Source: Elusimicrobiota bacterium
Lineage (GTDB): Bacteria; Elusimicrobiota; Elusimicrobia; Elusimicrobiales; UBA9959
Length of the DNA: 33,649 bases
Reading direction: 5' to 3'
Assembly (NCBI GenBank): GCA_026388125.1
Contig: JAPLKJ010000296.1
Span: forward strand, 1 to 33,649
Shown: positions 1 to 7,353 of the stretch, one piece after another
Position numbering within the stretch: the first letter of the stretch is position 1
How the letters are laid out: each line of letters opens with the position of its first letter
Notes under the pieces: model-generated
The model's database searches: none
The model's input: only the letters and a program-made list of their open reading frames with translations
Told to the model about the DNA's origin: nothing
Program-made: the position numbers and the translations under genes

Positions 1-139
1 TTCCCGATTTTTTCCGGACGGCCAATATGAGGCCTGCGCTTATATTTATGATTATCCGGATGCCCCTGCAAATCATTATCAGGATTCTTGCGTGGATTTC
101 ATCAGGCCTAACCTTATTTCTGTCGTCGTTTAAGTTCAT
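1..139 (-). CDS. possible N-terminal part of a small or membrane protein, running off the left edge
   Basis: An ATG at 139 on the minus strand opens a frame that stays open to the window edge (46 codons), beginning MNLNDDRNKVRPDEIHARIL and containing a hydrophobic stretch IIINISAGLILAV, which could be a membrane segment. There is no convincing Shine-Dalgarno sequence at normal spacing; an AGAGG lies rather far upstream. What supports a gene is the strong sigma70-like promoter at 415-443 pointing this way. I do not recognise the family. The start could be elsewhere, and the frame may be fortuitous. Confidence 0.3.
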   Translation of the reverse strand, partial: MNLNDDRNKVRPDEIHARILIMICRGIRIIINISAGLILAVRKKSG

Positions 140-512
140 CAGATGATTCTCAAAACCTCTTTCAAACTCCCCTTAAAACTCAACGACTCCAGGACTGTCA
201 CCGTCCACCAGGATCAAAGGAATACTGCACCCTATGTCCCAGTTTCACTGAGTTAAAAATCCGCCACGCTCGCGCTCTTATGAAAACTCCTGCATTACAA
301 AACCGCATAGCCCGAAACAAGCCCGGCCATTCAGCCGGCCATAATAATTCAGTACCCAGAACTTAGGCGCTGTTGCGTATCATTGTTGAGATTTAATCCC
401 TAACGCCCTGGCATAGTATAGGGGAGAGATCACCGTCTGTCAACCACAGGGGGTGTTGCAATCCTTATTTTATAAGACAATTTTGTAGCCAGAGTTAAAG
501 AGTGAGTGATTC
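140..512. other. intergenic region with long putative leader, no recognised gene
   Basis: No frame here looks coding. The stretch holds a consensus-like minus-strand promoter (415-443) and, if it is used, a leader of about 270 nt before the first plausible start codon at 139. Within the leader is a small GC hairpin, CCGGC/GCCGG with a 6-nt loop, at 323-338. No known riboswitch consensus was recognised. The base composition is more AT-rich than the neighbouring genes. Confidence 0.5.
415..443 (-). promoter_or_regulatory. strong sigma70-type promoter reading leftwards
   Basis: On the minus strand TTGACA (438-443) and TATACT (415-420) are separated by exactly 17 bp. This is one of the best consensus matches in the window. 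It lies downstream of the response regulator stop codon, so it should drive whatever lies left of it, with a start site near 408. Confidence 0.6.
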
Positions 513-1208
513 TCAGGATTTATCCGGCTTTGGCGGAATATATACCCAACCTAAGGTTCGGTGGTTCTGTATGCGGTCCGCAATAGGGCCAAGATCGTCG
601 CGAAGCCTGGCGAACACCATGCTTAGGACTTTCTTTGTTGCCGGTTCAGGATCATGCCCGTACAGATGTTTAATAATAGCCGCTTCGCTTACAAATGCGG
701 GGCTGTTTTTTACCAGCAGCAGCAACAGATCGAACCGGATCTGGCAAAGCTGAACTAACGGTCTTAGATCAAGGAACACATGGCGGTCAACAGCCTGAAG
801 CCGGAGGTCCCCTTTCTCCTCTATGCCAAGCTCCAACCCTACCCGGCGTTCAACGCTTCGCAGCGCCTGATGGATCGGCTCGCATAATCCGTCTTTGACA
901 ATAAAATAGTCTGCCAGGCATTCGTCATGGGCGGCCTCCCGGCGGGTTGCATCGCCGCTGACCACTACTATAACTGCTTTTTTTAGTTTTTCACTTCTCC
1001 GGACGTGAGAGGCCACCCGCACGGCGTTCCCGTCCTCCAGATGGTAATCGAGCAGAATGTAGTCGGGGAGAAGCGTTTCGGCCAGCGCAATACCCTCGGC
1101 GCAGGTGGCGGCGGTGCGGATATAATATTTTTCCTGGGTAAAATACCTGGTAGTGATGCGGCGCCAATCGGCATCGTCGTCGATAATAAGCAGTGTGCGG
1201 CCTAACAT
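513..1208 (-). CDS. OmpR/PhoB-type response regulator (receiver plus winged helix)
   Basis: The 231-residue protein is a two-component transcription factor. The N-terminal receiver has the acidic triad IIDDDAD (about 9-13), the predicted phospho-acceptor Asp54 in ILLDYHLEDG, a switch Ser in VVVSGD and a Lys in FIVKDG. The C-terminal part (about 150-230) is a winged helix of the OmpR kind, ending with RIQNHRTLGWVYIP, where RxLGY normally forms the wing. An AAGGGGGG Shine-Dalgarno precedes the ATG. No histidine kinase is encoded nearby, so its partner must be elsewhere. It sits directly downstream of the clostripain array, separated by a terminator, with two palindromes in its promoter region, so it has its own transcription unit. 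A role in controlling the protease genes is inferred from position only. Confidence 0.85.
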   Translation of the reverse strand: MLGRTLLIIDDDADWRRITTRYFTQEKYYIRTAATCAEGIALAETLLPDYILLDYHLEDGNAVRVASHVRRSEKLKKAVIVVVSGDATRREAAHDECLADYFIVKDGLCEPIHQALRSVERRVGLELGIEEKGDLRLQAVDRHVFLDLRPLVQLCQIRFDLLLLLVKNSPAFVSEAAIIKHLYGHDPEPATKKVLSMVFARLRDDLGPIADRIQNHRTLGWVYIPPKPDKS

Positions 1209-1237
1209 GCGCCCCCCTTCGTTTTACCAAGCGGAAT

Positions 1238-1243
1238 ATTATA
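1238..1243 (-). promoter_or_regulatory. -10 element of the response regulator gene
   Basis: TATAAT on the minus strand, about 30 bp upstream of the start codon at 1208. No good -35 hexamer stands 16-18 bp further upstream, which fits an activator-dependent promoter. The two palindromes centred near 1282 and 1311 lie about 51 and 80 bp upstream of the implied start site. Confidence 0.45.
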
Positions 1244-1274
1244 TCAGAATAAGCTGACTGGCTTCCGCGCAATT

Positions 1275-1289
1275 ACCGGGATTCCCGGT
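1275..1289. promoter_or_regulatory. operator-like palindrome 1 (ACCGGGATTCCCGGT)
   Basis: A 15-bp perfect inverted repeat about one central base, ACCGGGA-T-TCCCGGT, flanked by T and A so that symmetry extends to 17 bp. A near-identical copy lies at 1304-1318. It sits upstream of the response regulator promoter, at a position typical of activator sites. Confidence 0.6.
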
Positions 1290-1303
1290 ACGATTTTTCA
1301 GTT

Positions 1304-1318
1304 ACCGGGAATCCCGGT
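1304..1318. promoter_or_regulatory. operator-like palindrome 2 (ACCGGGAATCCCGGT)
   Basis: Second copy of the 15-bp palindrome, differing from the first only in the central base. Centre-to-centre spacing is 29 bp, roughly three helical turns. Two symmetric copies at this spacing suggest cooperative binding by a dimeric regulator. OmpR-family proteins more often bind direct repeats, so the binder need not be the adjacent regulator. Confidence 0.6.
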
Positions 1319-1349
1319 GTTTTTGGCCTTATTTACCAGGCCCGAACAG

Positions 1350-1390
1350 ATAAGAACCGCCCCCTCGCTGAACGAGGGGGCGGCTCTTAT
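1350..1390 (-). terminator. terminator-like hairpin after clostripain gene 1
   Basis: A perfect 11-bp GC-rich stem, CCGCCCCCTCG (1357-1367) with CGAGGGGGCGG (1373-1383), extended by AAGA/TCTT outside a mismatch. It lies just downstream of the minus-strand stop at 1412. The T-tract is poor, so it could equally act as an mRNA-stabilising hairpin. Confidence 0.6.
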
Positions 1391-1411
1391 TGGGTTCTCT
1401 TCAGGGGGCGC

Positions 1412-2785
1412 TTACTTCGCCGCGTCCCAGGCTATGAACTCGTCCCACTTCGTGGCCGAGGCCCAGGCCAGTTCGGAGTAGCCCTCGGCCGCGGCGGAGC
1501 CGGGCAGGTAGACCGCTATGCCGTGCGATTCGGAATAATCCTTGCCGCCCCATCTGGAGAGCTTCGCGCGGTACGTGTCCCAGTCGTCGGGGCTGTTGTC
1601 GTTGCCGCTGTCGGGCTGGTCGTTGAAGCGGTTGTGCTGCACCAGGTCTTTGGCGATATAGCTAAGCAGGTCGGCGGACTTCGCTTTCACGCCCGCATCC
1701 TGCGTTTTCCCCGCCACCAGGCTCACCAGGTGGTACAGGTCCTTATTCTCCGAGATGGAGTAGGACAGGGCCTCCGAGCGCGCGGCCGCCACTTCCGCCT
1801 TCAGGCCGGCGGCCATCACGGCGTCCACCCAGGCGTCCACGCGGACCACCAGGCCGGGCAGGGCCGCGGTCTTTATGAAGCTCTGCGTGGAGCCGGTGCG
1901 CTGCTCCTTATAATGGTCGCTGTACGCGTCCACCGCAACCTTGGCCAGTTCCGCGGGGGTCATGGCGGGCTTCGCCGCCACGGGGACCAGGAAAGTATTG
2001 TAGGTGTAGCCGTCGCCGGGCTCGGTCTCTTCCGAACCTACTATATAGGCCGCGCCATCCTTCAGTTCGTAGTCCACTTCCGGCATCTGCATCAGGCAGG
2101 CGTCCGAACCGTACACGTCCACCCCGCCCATTTCCTTCAGGGCCAGGCCCAGCTGCGGCGTGGTTATGTGGTTGTCGGTCTCGTCGTCGTAGGAGATGCC
2201 TTTATTGACGCGGAACCGCAGGCTTTTTTCCCAGCCGGAGCCGTGGTTCCAGACTATCAGCATATATTTTTTAGCGGGGTATTTCGCTTTGGCCCATTTG
2301 CCGAAAGCTATCAGGCTTTTATAATCGCCCATGTCCGTCTTGCCCAGGTCCTCCACCACTTTCGAAGAAACATGCTCGGTATCGGTATCCTTCTGCACCA
2401 GGTAGCGGCGGGTGCCCGTCCAGTCGCCGTCGGAATCGTCGTAGCCGTCGATGCGGCCGGTCTCGGTAACGATGTTAAGCTTCTCCGTGGAGCCCACCAT
2501 CTCCATCTCGTTCATGTCCTTGAGCGCGTACTGCTCCAGGTTGTTCTTGCCGTTGATGAACACCATTATGGTCCATTCTTTGGAAACTTTCTGCGGGGCC
2601 GCGTGCTGCCCGAACAGCCAGTGCCCCAGCCCTTTTTCGCCGGCGGGCGACGGAGCCGGAACCTGCGCGCCTGAAAGCTCCTCCTTCAGGCCGCCTGTGC
2701 CGCGGTCGAAATCCACGGGGGCCGCGGACGCGGCTGAAATTGAAAAGAACGCCGAAAGCGCTAAAAGCCCGGCTTTATTAAGCAT
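1412..2785 (-). CDS. secreted clostripain-like cysteine peptidase (family C11), copy 1
   Basis: 457 residues. A signal peptide (MLNKAGLLALSAFFSISAASA) is followed by a conserved VDFDRG stretch shared by all four copies and probably part of a propeptide. The caspase-like core begins at EWTIMVFINGKNNLE (about 70-85). The catalytic dyad of clan CD is visible: His181 in WNHGSGW and Cys230 in GSDACLMQM, followed by the family-typical SEETEPGDGYTY. The C-terminus ends in WDEFIAW, also shared. The start is supported by GGAGG 5 nt before the ATG. C11 enzymes usually cleave after Arg or Lys and often self-process; the specificity here is inferred. It is the last gene of the tandem array and carries a slightly longer insert after the signal (GHWLFGQHA) that only copy 3 resembles. 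Confidence 0.9.
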   Translation of the reverse strand: MLNKAGLLALSAFFSISAASAAPVDFDRGTGGLKEELSGAQVPAPSPAGEKGLGHWLFGQHAAPQKVSKEWTIMVFINGKNNLEQYALKDMNEMEMVGSTEKLNIVTETGRIDGYDDSDGDWTGTRRYLVQKDTDTEHVSSKVVEDLGKTDMGDYKSLIAFGKWAKAKYPAKKYMLIVWNHGSGWEKSLRFRVNKGISYDDETDNHITTPQLGLALKEMGGVDVYGSDACLMQMPEVDYELKDGAAYIVGSEETEPGDGYTYNTFLVPVAAKPAMTPAELAKVAVDAYSDHYKEQRTGSTQSFIKTAALPGLVVRVDAWVDAVMAAGLKAEVAAARSEALSYSISENKDLYHLVSLVAGKTQDAGVKAKSADLLSYIAKDLVQHNRFNDQPDSGNDNSPDDWDTYRAKLSRWGGKDYSESHGIAVYLPGSAAAEGYSELAWASATKWDEFIAWDAAK

Positions 2786-2868
2786 GAGTCCTCCAGAAAA
2801 GCATCTTTACTAGTTTAACAGTCCGCGGCCCCGGGCGACAGGGCCGAAAAGCCCAGAGGTTTTTCGCT

Positions 2869-2879
2869 AAAGGGCCTAT
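2869..2879 (-). promoter_or_regulatory. ATAGGCCCTTT motif upstream of clostripain copy 1
   Basis: Reads ATAGGCCCTTT on the minus strand, immediately after the T-tract of the preceding terminator and about 85 bp before the start codon. Identical 11-mers occur at 5779-5789 and 7354-7364, and a related one at 7137-7146, all in intergenic DNA of this array. Confidence 0.4.
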
Positions 2880-2908
2880 AAAAAAGCCGCCCGCTTTCGG
2901 CGGGCGGC
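2880..2908 (-). terminator. intrinsic terminator after clostripain copy 2
   Basis: A 9-bp stem, GCCGCCCGC (2886-2894) with GCGGGCGGC (2900-2908), closes a TTTCG loop on the plus strand. Six A residues at the left (2880-2885) give the T-tract for minus-strand transcription. It follows the stop codon at 2933. Confidence 0.85.
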
Positions 2909-2932
2909 TCACTAGCTGCGCTGTGCCTGAAC

Positions 2933-4222
2933 TTAAGGCAGCGCCAGCCAGGCTATGAACTCGTCCCAGTTGGAGTACGTGGCCCACTGGAGCTCCGCGT
3001 AGCCGGCCGGGGCGGCGGTACCGGGCAGGTACACCGCTATGCCGTGGGAGTTCTCGTAGTTGGCCGGGGGGTTCCAGTAGCCGCTGCCAGGGCTGTTGGT
3101 GGTGCGGTTATAGCCCACCAGCGTATCGGTGATGTAGCTCATCAGCGCCTGGCCTTTCGCCTTCACGTCGTCGCTCTTGGTTTCGGCCAGCACCAGCTGG
3201 GCGAAGTGGTAGAAATCCTTGTTCTCGGGGTAGGCGTAGCTCTGCGCGGCGCCCATGGCCTTTTTGGCCAGGTCTTTTTCCCCGGCCTGCGTAACGGCGT
3301 AGGCGAAGGCGTTGGAGGCGTCCAGGAAGCCGGGCAGCGCCGCGGTCCGCACGTAGCTCTGCGTGGAGCCTTCCTTGTTGGCGGCGTAATGGTTCGCGTA
3401 AGCGTCCACGGCCACCCGGGCCAGTTCCTCGGGTTCCATGGCGGGCTTGGCCGCAATAGGGGCGAGGAAGTCGTTGTAAGTATAGCCGTCGCCGGGCTCG
3501 GTCTCTTCGGAGCCCACTATGAACTTAACGTAGTTCATTATTTCATAGTCCACTTCGGCCATCTGCATCAGGCAGGCGTCGGAACCGTACACGTCCACGC
3601 CGCCTATCTCCTTAAGGATCTGGGCCATCTGCGGGGTGTTGATGTTGTGCTTGGTCTCGTCGTCGTAGGAAATGCCTTTCGTGGCCTCCAGGCCGCGGGC
3701 TTTTATCCAGCCGGCGCCGTGGTTCCAGAGAATGAGCATATACTTCTTGGCCGGGTAGTTGGCTTTGGCCCAGCTGGCGAAGTCTATAACGCTCTTATAA
3801 TCGCCCATGTCCACCTTGGGGAACTCGGCCAGCACCGGGGAGGTGACCTTCGTGGTGTCCGTGTCCTTCGTAACCAGGTAACGGCGCACGGTCTTCCAGT
3901 CGCCGTCGGAGCTGTCGAAGCCTTTTATGCGGCCCACCTCGGTGACTATGTTCACCTTGTCGGTGGAGCCCACCATTTCCATCTCGTTCATGTCTTTCAG
4001 CGCGAACTGCTCAAGGTTGTTCTTGCCGTTCACGAACACCATTATGGTCCATTCCTTGGCCGGGCGGTGGGCCTTGTCGGCGGCCGGGGCGGGCACGGAC
4101 AGCTCTAATTTGGTTATTTCGCTGTTAAGGTCGAAGGCTTTGCCGTCGAAATTCACTTCCGCCATCAGCACCGGGGCGGAAACGGACAGGACCAGCGCGG
4201 CCGATATCAGTTTATGTATCAT
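2933..4222 (-). CDS. secreted clostripain-like cysteine peptidase (family C11), copy 2
   Basis: 429 residues with a signal peptide (MIHKLISAALVLSVSAPVLMA) and the shared AEVNFDGKAFDLNSE region at the mature N-terminus. The core starts at EWTIMVFVNGKNNLEQ. The catalytic His168 (WNHGAGW) and Cys217 (GSDACLMQM) are both present, as is the SEETEPGDGYTYND loop. The protein ends with WDEFIAWLALP. The ATG at 4222 has GGAGG at good spacing. A TATAAT-like element (4277-4282) and a small GCCC-GCAA-GGGC leader hairpin (4243-4254) lie upstream. All motifs needed for activity are intact. Paralogy with its neighbours is obvious along the whole length, which indicates tandem duplication rather than independent acquisition. 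Confidence 0.9.
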   Translation of the reverse strand: MIHKLISAALVLSVSAPVLMAEVNFDGKAFDLNSEITKLELSVPAPAADKAHRPAKEWTIMVFVNGKNNLEQFALKDMNEMEMVGSTDKVNIVTEVGRIKGFDSSDGDWKTVRRYLVTKDTDTTKVTSPVLAEFPKVDMGDYKSVIDFASWAKANYPAKKYMLILWNHGAGWIKARGLEATKGISYDDETKHNINTPQMAQILKEIGGVDVYGSDACLMQMAEVDYEIMNYVKFIVGSEETEPGDGYTYNDFLAPIAAKPAMEPEELARVAVDAYANHYAANKEGSTQSYVRTAALPGFLDASNAFAYAVTQAGEKDLAKKAMGAAQSYAYPENKDFYHFAQLVLAETKSDDVKAKGQALMSYITDTLVGYNRTTNSPGSGYWNPPANYENSHGIAVYLPGTAAPAGYAELQWATYSNWDEFIAWLALP

Positions 4223-4276
4223 TAACTTCCTCCAAAAATATAGCCCTTGCGGGCCTTTTTCGCTATATTAATGATT

Positions 4277-4282
4277 ATTATA
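4277..4282 (-). promoter_or_regulatory. -10 element of clostripain copy 2
   Basis: TATAAT on the minus strand about 55 bp before the start codon, with no clear -35 hexamer. The resulting leader would contain the hairpin GCCC-GCAA-GGGC at 4243-4254. Confidence 0.4.
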
Positions 4283-4305
4283 TCCTTTTATACCAGCCCG
4301 GGCCC

Positions 4306-4335
4306 AAAAAAGAGGGCCGGCTGTTAAGCCGGCCC
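4306..4335 (-). terminator. intrinsic terminator after clostripain copy 3
   Basis: Stem GGGCCGGCT (4314-4322) with AGCCGGCCC (4327-4335) and a 4-nt loop, followed on the minus strand by a run of six T (4306-4311). It lies 25 nt after the stop codon of copy 3. Confidence 0.85.
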
Positions 4336-4360
4336 CCCATTCGGTGGTAATACCGCTTTA

Positions 4361-5683
4361 TTAAGGCTGGTTGATCCAGGTGGTGAACTCGTCCCACTTG
4401 GAGGCCTTGGCCCAGGCCAGGTCGGCGTAGCCGCCGGCCAGGGAACCGTTGGGGAAGTAGGCCGCTATGCCCTTGGTAATAGTGTACGCCTTGGGGCCGC
4501 TCCAGTAGCCGCCCTTGTCGTCATGGGCGCGGTTGAGCAGCACCAGCTGGGTGGTGATGTAGCTCATCAGCGCCTGGCCTTTCGCTTTCACGTCCGCGTT
4601 CTTGGAACCTTCCACCACCAGGCGGGTGAAGTCGTACAGGTCGCGGTTCTCGTCCATAGCGAAGTTGATGGCGGCGTCGCGGGAGGTCTTGGCCAGCGCC
4701 TTTTCGCCGGAGGCGATCAGCGCGTCGGTGAAGGCGTCGGTCACGGGCTGCAGCTGGCCTACGGCGGAGGCTTTCACCAGGCTCTGGGTATAGCCCTGCT
4801 CGATAGAGTCGTAATGGTCGCCGTAGCCGTTCACGGCCGCTTTGCCCACTTCCATCGCGGTCATGGTAGGCTTGGCCACCACGGGCCCGAGGAACAGGTC
4901 GTAGGTGTAGCCGTCGCCCGGCTCGGTCTCTTCGGAAGCCACTATATAGTCAACCGAGTCCTTGATCTCGTAATCCACTTCGGCCATCTGCATCAGGCAG
5001 GCGTCGGTGCCGATCACGTCGGTCTTGCCCAGCGCTTTCATGATCAGGCCCATCTGCGGGGTATTGATGTGGTTGCCGCTCTGCTCGTCATAAGAGATGC
5101 CCTTGGCAACGCCGGCCAGCCGCCTGCTTTTTTCCCAGCCTGAGCCGTGGTTCCACAGTATCAGCATATACTTCTTGGCGGGATAGGCGGTCTTGGCCCA
5201 TTTCGCGAAATCGATCACGCTCTGGTAGGAGCCCATGTCCACCTGGCCCAGGTCCTGCAGCATCTTGGAAGTGACCTTGGTAGTGTCGGTATCCTTGGTC
5301 ATGCGGTAGCGGCGCACGCCTTTCCAGTCGCCGTCGGTGGCGTCATAGCCGTCAATGCGGCCGGCTTCCACCACTATGTTCACTTTGTCGGTGGAGCCTA
5401 TCTTCTCCATCTCGTTCATGTCCTTGAGCAGGAAAGGCTCAAGGTCGTTCTTGCCGTTGCCGAAAACCATTATGGTCCACTCCGCCTGGGCCTTTACGGC
5501 GGCGGGTTTGCCGAACAGCCAGTCCCAGATCACGCCTTTGTCCGCGCCGGAGGGCGCCGTTACTTCCGTATTGGAGAGCTCTTTGTTTATGTCGAAGCCG
5601 CCCTTATCGAAATTAACTTCAGCCGCGGCCATAGAAGCGGTCATAGCCAGCGCCAGCGCAGACAGCGATAATTTAGGGATCAT
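4361..5683 (-). CDS. secreted clostripain-like cysteine peptidase (family C11), copy 3
   Basis: 440 residues from the ATG at 5683, chosen over the track start at 5722 because CGGAGG precedes it, because a signal peptide (MIPKLSLSALALAMTASMAAA) begins there, and because the 13 extra codons overlap the -10 box. It carries AEVNFDKGGFDINKELS, then EWTIMVFGNGKNDLEPF, catalytic His179 (WNHGSGW) and Cys229 (GTDACLMQM), and ASEETEPGDGYTYD. It ends WDEFTTWINQP. It is the most divergent copy in the strand before the Cys (IGTDAC rather than YGSDAC) and around GNGKNDLEPF, which may reflect altered specificity. Like copy 1 it has an extra aromatic segment (WDWLFGKP) before the core. Confidence 0.9.
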   Translation of the reverse strand: MIPKLSLSALALAMTASMAAAEVNFDKGGFDINKELSNTEVTAPSGADKGVIWDWLFGKPAAVKAQAEWTIMVFGNGKNDLEPFLLKDMNEMEKIGSTDKVNIVVEAGRIDGYDATDGDWKGVRRYRMTKDTDTTKVTSKMLQDLGQVDMGSYQSVIDFAKWAKTAYPAKKYMLILWNHGSGWEKSRRLAGVAKGISYDEQSGNHINTPQMGLIMKALGKTDVIGTDACLMQMAEVDYEIKDSVDYIVASEETEPGDGYTYDLFLGPVVAKPTMTAMEVGKAAVNGYGDHYDSIEQGYTQSLVKASAVGQLQPVTDAFTDALIASGEKALAKTSRDAAINFAMDENRDLYDFTRLVVEGSKNADVKAKGQALMSYITTQLVLLNRAHDDKGGYWSGPKAYTITKGIAAYFPNGSLAGGYADLAWAKASKWDEFTTWINQP

Positions 5684-5722
5684 GGTTAGCCTCCGGGACA
5701 ATGTTGAGAAGTTCACATACAT

Positions 5723-5750
5723 ATTCTAGCTAAACCCTGACCATTAACAA
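5723..5750 (-). promoter_or_regulatory. promoter of clostripain copy 3
   Basis: TTGTTA (5745-5750), a 16-bp spacer and TAGAAT (5723-5728) on the minus strand. The predicted start site is about 33 nt before the ATG at 5683. Confidence 0.5.
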
Positions 5751-5778
5751 GGAACCTAAGACCCGGTATCAAGGGGCC

Positions 5779-5789
5779 AAAGGGCCTAT
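5779..5789 (-). promoter_or_regulatory. ATAGGCCCTTT motif upstream of clostripain copy 3
   Basis: Exact 11-mer match to the motif at 2869-2879. Here it is followed by GGCCCC, forming overlapping GGCC repeats about 55 bp upstream of the -10 box. It directly follows the terminator T-tract of copy 4. Confidence 0.4.
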
Positions 5790-5794
5790 AAATA

Positions 5795-5827
5795 TAAAAA
5801 GAAAGGCCGGCGGTTAAGCCGGCCCTT
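5795..5827 (-). terminator. intrinsic terminator after clostripain copy 4
   Basis: Stem GGCCGGC (5805-5811) with GCCGGCC (5818-5824), followed on the minus strand by the T-rich tract CTTTCTTTTTATAT. It lies 25 nt beyond the final stop of the fourth clostripain frame. Confidence 0.8.
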
Positions 5828-5851
5828 CCGTTGCGCGCTGGGCGCTTTAAC

Positions 5852-7108
5852 TTATTTTACGTACCAGGCAATGAACTCGTCCCACTGCGAGGCCTTCGCC
5901 CAGGCCAGTTCGGCGTAGGCGGAGTTCACGGAGTTGGGCATATAGATCGCCAGACCGTGTGAGTCGCTGTAGTTGGCGTTCACGCGGTTGTGCAGTACCA
6001 GCGTGCCGGTCAGGTAATCCTGCAGGGCTTTCGCGGCAGCCTTCACGTTCGCGTCCTTGGAGGAGGCGGAGTAGAGGCTCAGGAAATGCCACAGGTCCTT
6101 GTTCTCGGCGTAGGCATAAGCCTGCGCGCCGCTCATCGCGGTTTTGATCAGGGGTTTTTCGTTGGCGGCCATGGCGGCTTTAACGAAGTTATTGATCGGG
6201 GCTATCAGGCCGTTCATGGCGGAGGCCAGAACGAGGCTCTGCGTGTGGTCCTGGGTACCGTAATGGTCGGCATAGGCGTCCACGGCCAGTTTGCCGAGTT
6301 CGGCGCTGGTCATGGTGGGCTTGGCCGCCAGAGGGCCCAGCAGCAGGTTATAGGTATAACCGTCGCCGGGTTCGGTCTCTTAGGAACCTACTATATAGTC
6401 TACATAGTCCTTTATCTCATAGTTCACTTCGGGCATCTGCATCAGGCAGGCGTCCGAGCCGTAGACGTCTATCTTGCCCATGGCTTTCAGGGCCATTCCC
6501 AGCTGGGGGGTGGTTATGTGGTTGCCGGTCTCGTCATCGTAGGAGATGCCTTTTGCGGCGTCCATGCTGCGGGACTTGATCCAGCCGGCGCCGTGGTTCC
6601 AGACCACCAGCATATAGCGCTTGGCGGGATAAGTGGCCTTGGCCCAGTTGACGAAGTCGATGAGGTGCTTATAATCGCCCATATCGACCTTGCCCAGGTC
6701 TTTTACCACGGGGGAGGCGATCTTGGCCATATTGGCGTCTTTAACCACCAGGTAGCGGCGGGAAGAGATCCAGTTGCCGTCCGAGCTGTCATAGCCGGCT
6801 ATGCGGCCCAGTTCGGTCACAACGTTGACTTTATCGGTGGAGCCTATCATCTCCATCTCGTTCATATCAAGCAGGCCGTACTTTTCAAGGTTGTTCTTGG
6901 CGTTAATGAACACCATTACCGTCCATTCCTTATCAACCTTGGCGTGGGCCGCCTTATCCGCGGCGGGGGCCGCGGGCACGCTCAGTTCGAGAGCGGTTAT
7001 TTCCTGCTGAAGGGTTTTCGTATTGGGGATGTCGAAGTTAACGGCTGCCGACACCATGGTGGATACTGCGGTGATTATCGCGAACGCTGCGGCTGTCTTT
7101 CTAAACAT
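5852..7108 (-). pseudogene. clostripain-like peptidase copy 4, interrupted by an in-frame TAA
   Basis: The full reading frame would encode 418 residues. It starts at the ATG at 7108 (GGAGGAG upstream; the track start at 7153 lacks support). It has a signal peptide (MFRKTAAAFAIITAVSTMVSAA), VNFD, EWTVMVFINAKNNLE, His172 (WNHGAGW) and Cys221 (GSDACLMQM). After VDYIVGS the codon that is GAA in the sister genes (SEETEPGDG) is TAA at 6380-6382. The frame then continues unbroken with ETEPGDGYTYN and ends correctly in WDEFIAWYVK at 5852. A single G-to-T change explains it; there is no frameshift. The truncated 242-residue product would keep both catalytic residues but lose the C-terminal half. It could be a fresh pseudogene, a readthrough gene or a sequencing error. 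Its good promoter and terminator argue for recent damage. Confidence 0.75.
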
Positions 7109-7136
7109 TACTCCTCCCGTGCTGCGTTTTGGTCTG

Positions 7137-7160
7137 TAGGCCCTTTGGGCCAAGGGCCCT
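7137..7160. repeat. GGCCC-rich inverted repeats in the leader of clostripain copy 4
   Basis: TAGGCCCTTTGGGCC followed by AAGGGCCCTT. GGCCC (7139-7143) pairs with GGGCC (7147-7151) around TTT. It lies between the predicted start site and the ribosome binding site of copy 4, so it would be transcribed. Confidence 0.4.
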
Positions 7161-7175
7161 TGAACTTACACCCAT

Positions 7176-7203
7176 ATTATAACTCATTATTGACCAGCAT
7201 CAA
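7176..7203 (-). promoter_or_regulatory. promoter of clostripain copy 4
   Basis: TTGATG (7198-7203), a 16-bp spacer and TATAAT (7176-7181) on the minus strand. This is the best promoter in the protease array. The start site would be near 7169, with a leader of about 60 nt containing the GGCCC hairpin. Further GGCCCAAA-type words lie upstream at about 7220-7260. Confidence 0.6.
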
Positions 7204-7353
7204 GGACAAAGTACCCAGATAGTTTTGGGCCAGTGTGCCCATTGCGCTTTGGGCCCTAAGGCCCATGGACATGTCAAGGCTTCATAGGAGAGGGGCCTGT
7301 TTGACGCTAAAACGCGGAAAAATATATTTTTGTGATAATCGGCCCGAGGGGTT

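Noticed and set aside
5852-6313. Separate short protein starting MTSAELGK
   Set aside because: It is the C-terminal part of clostripain copy 4, in the same frame; the internal Met has no ribosome binding site and matches an internal position in its sisters.
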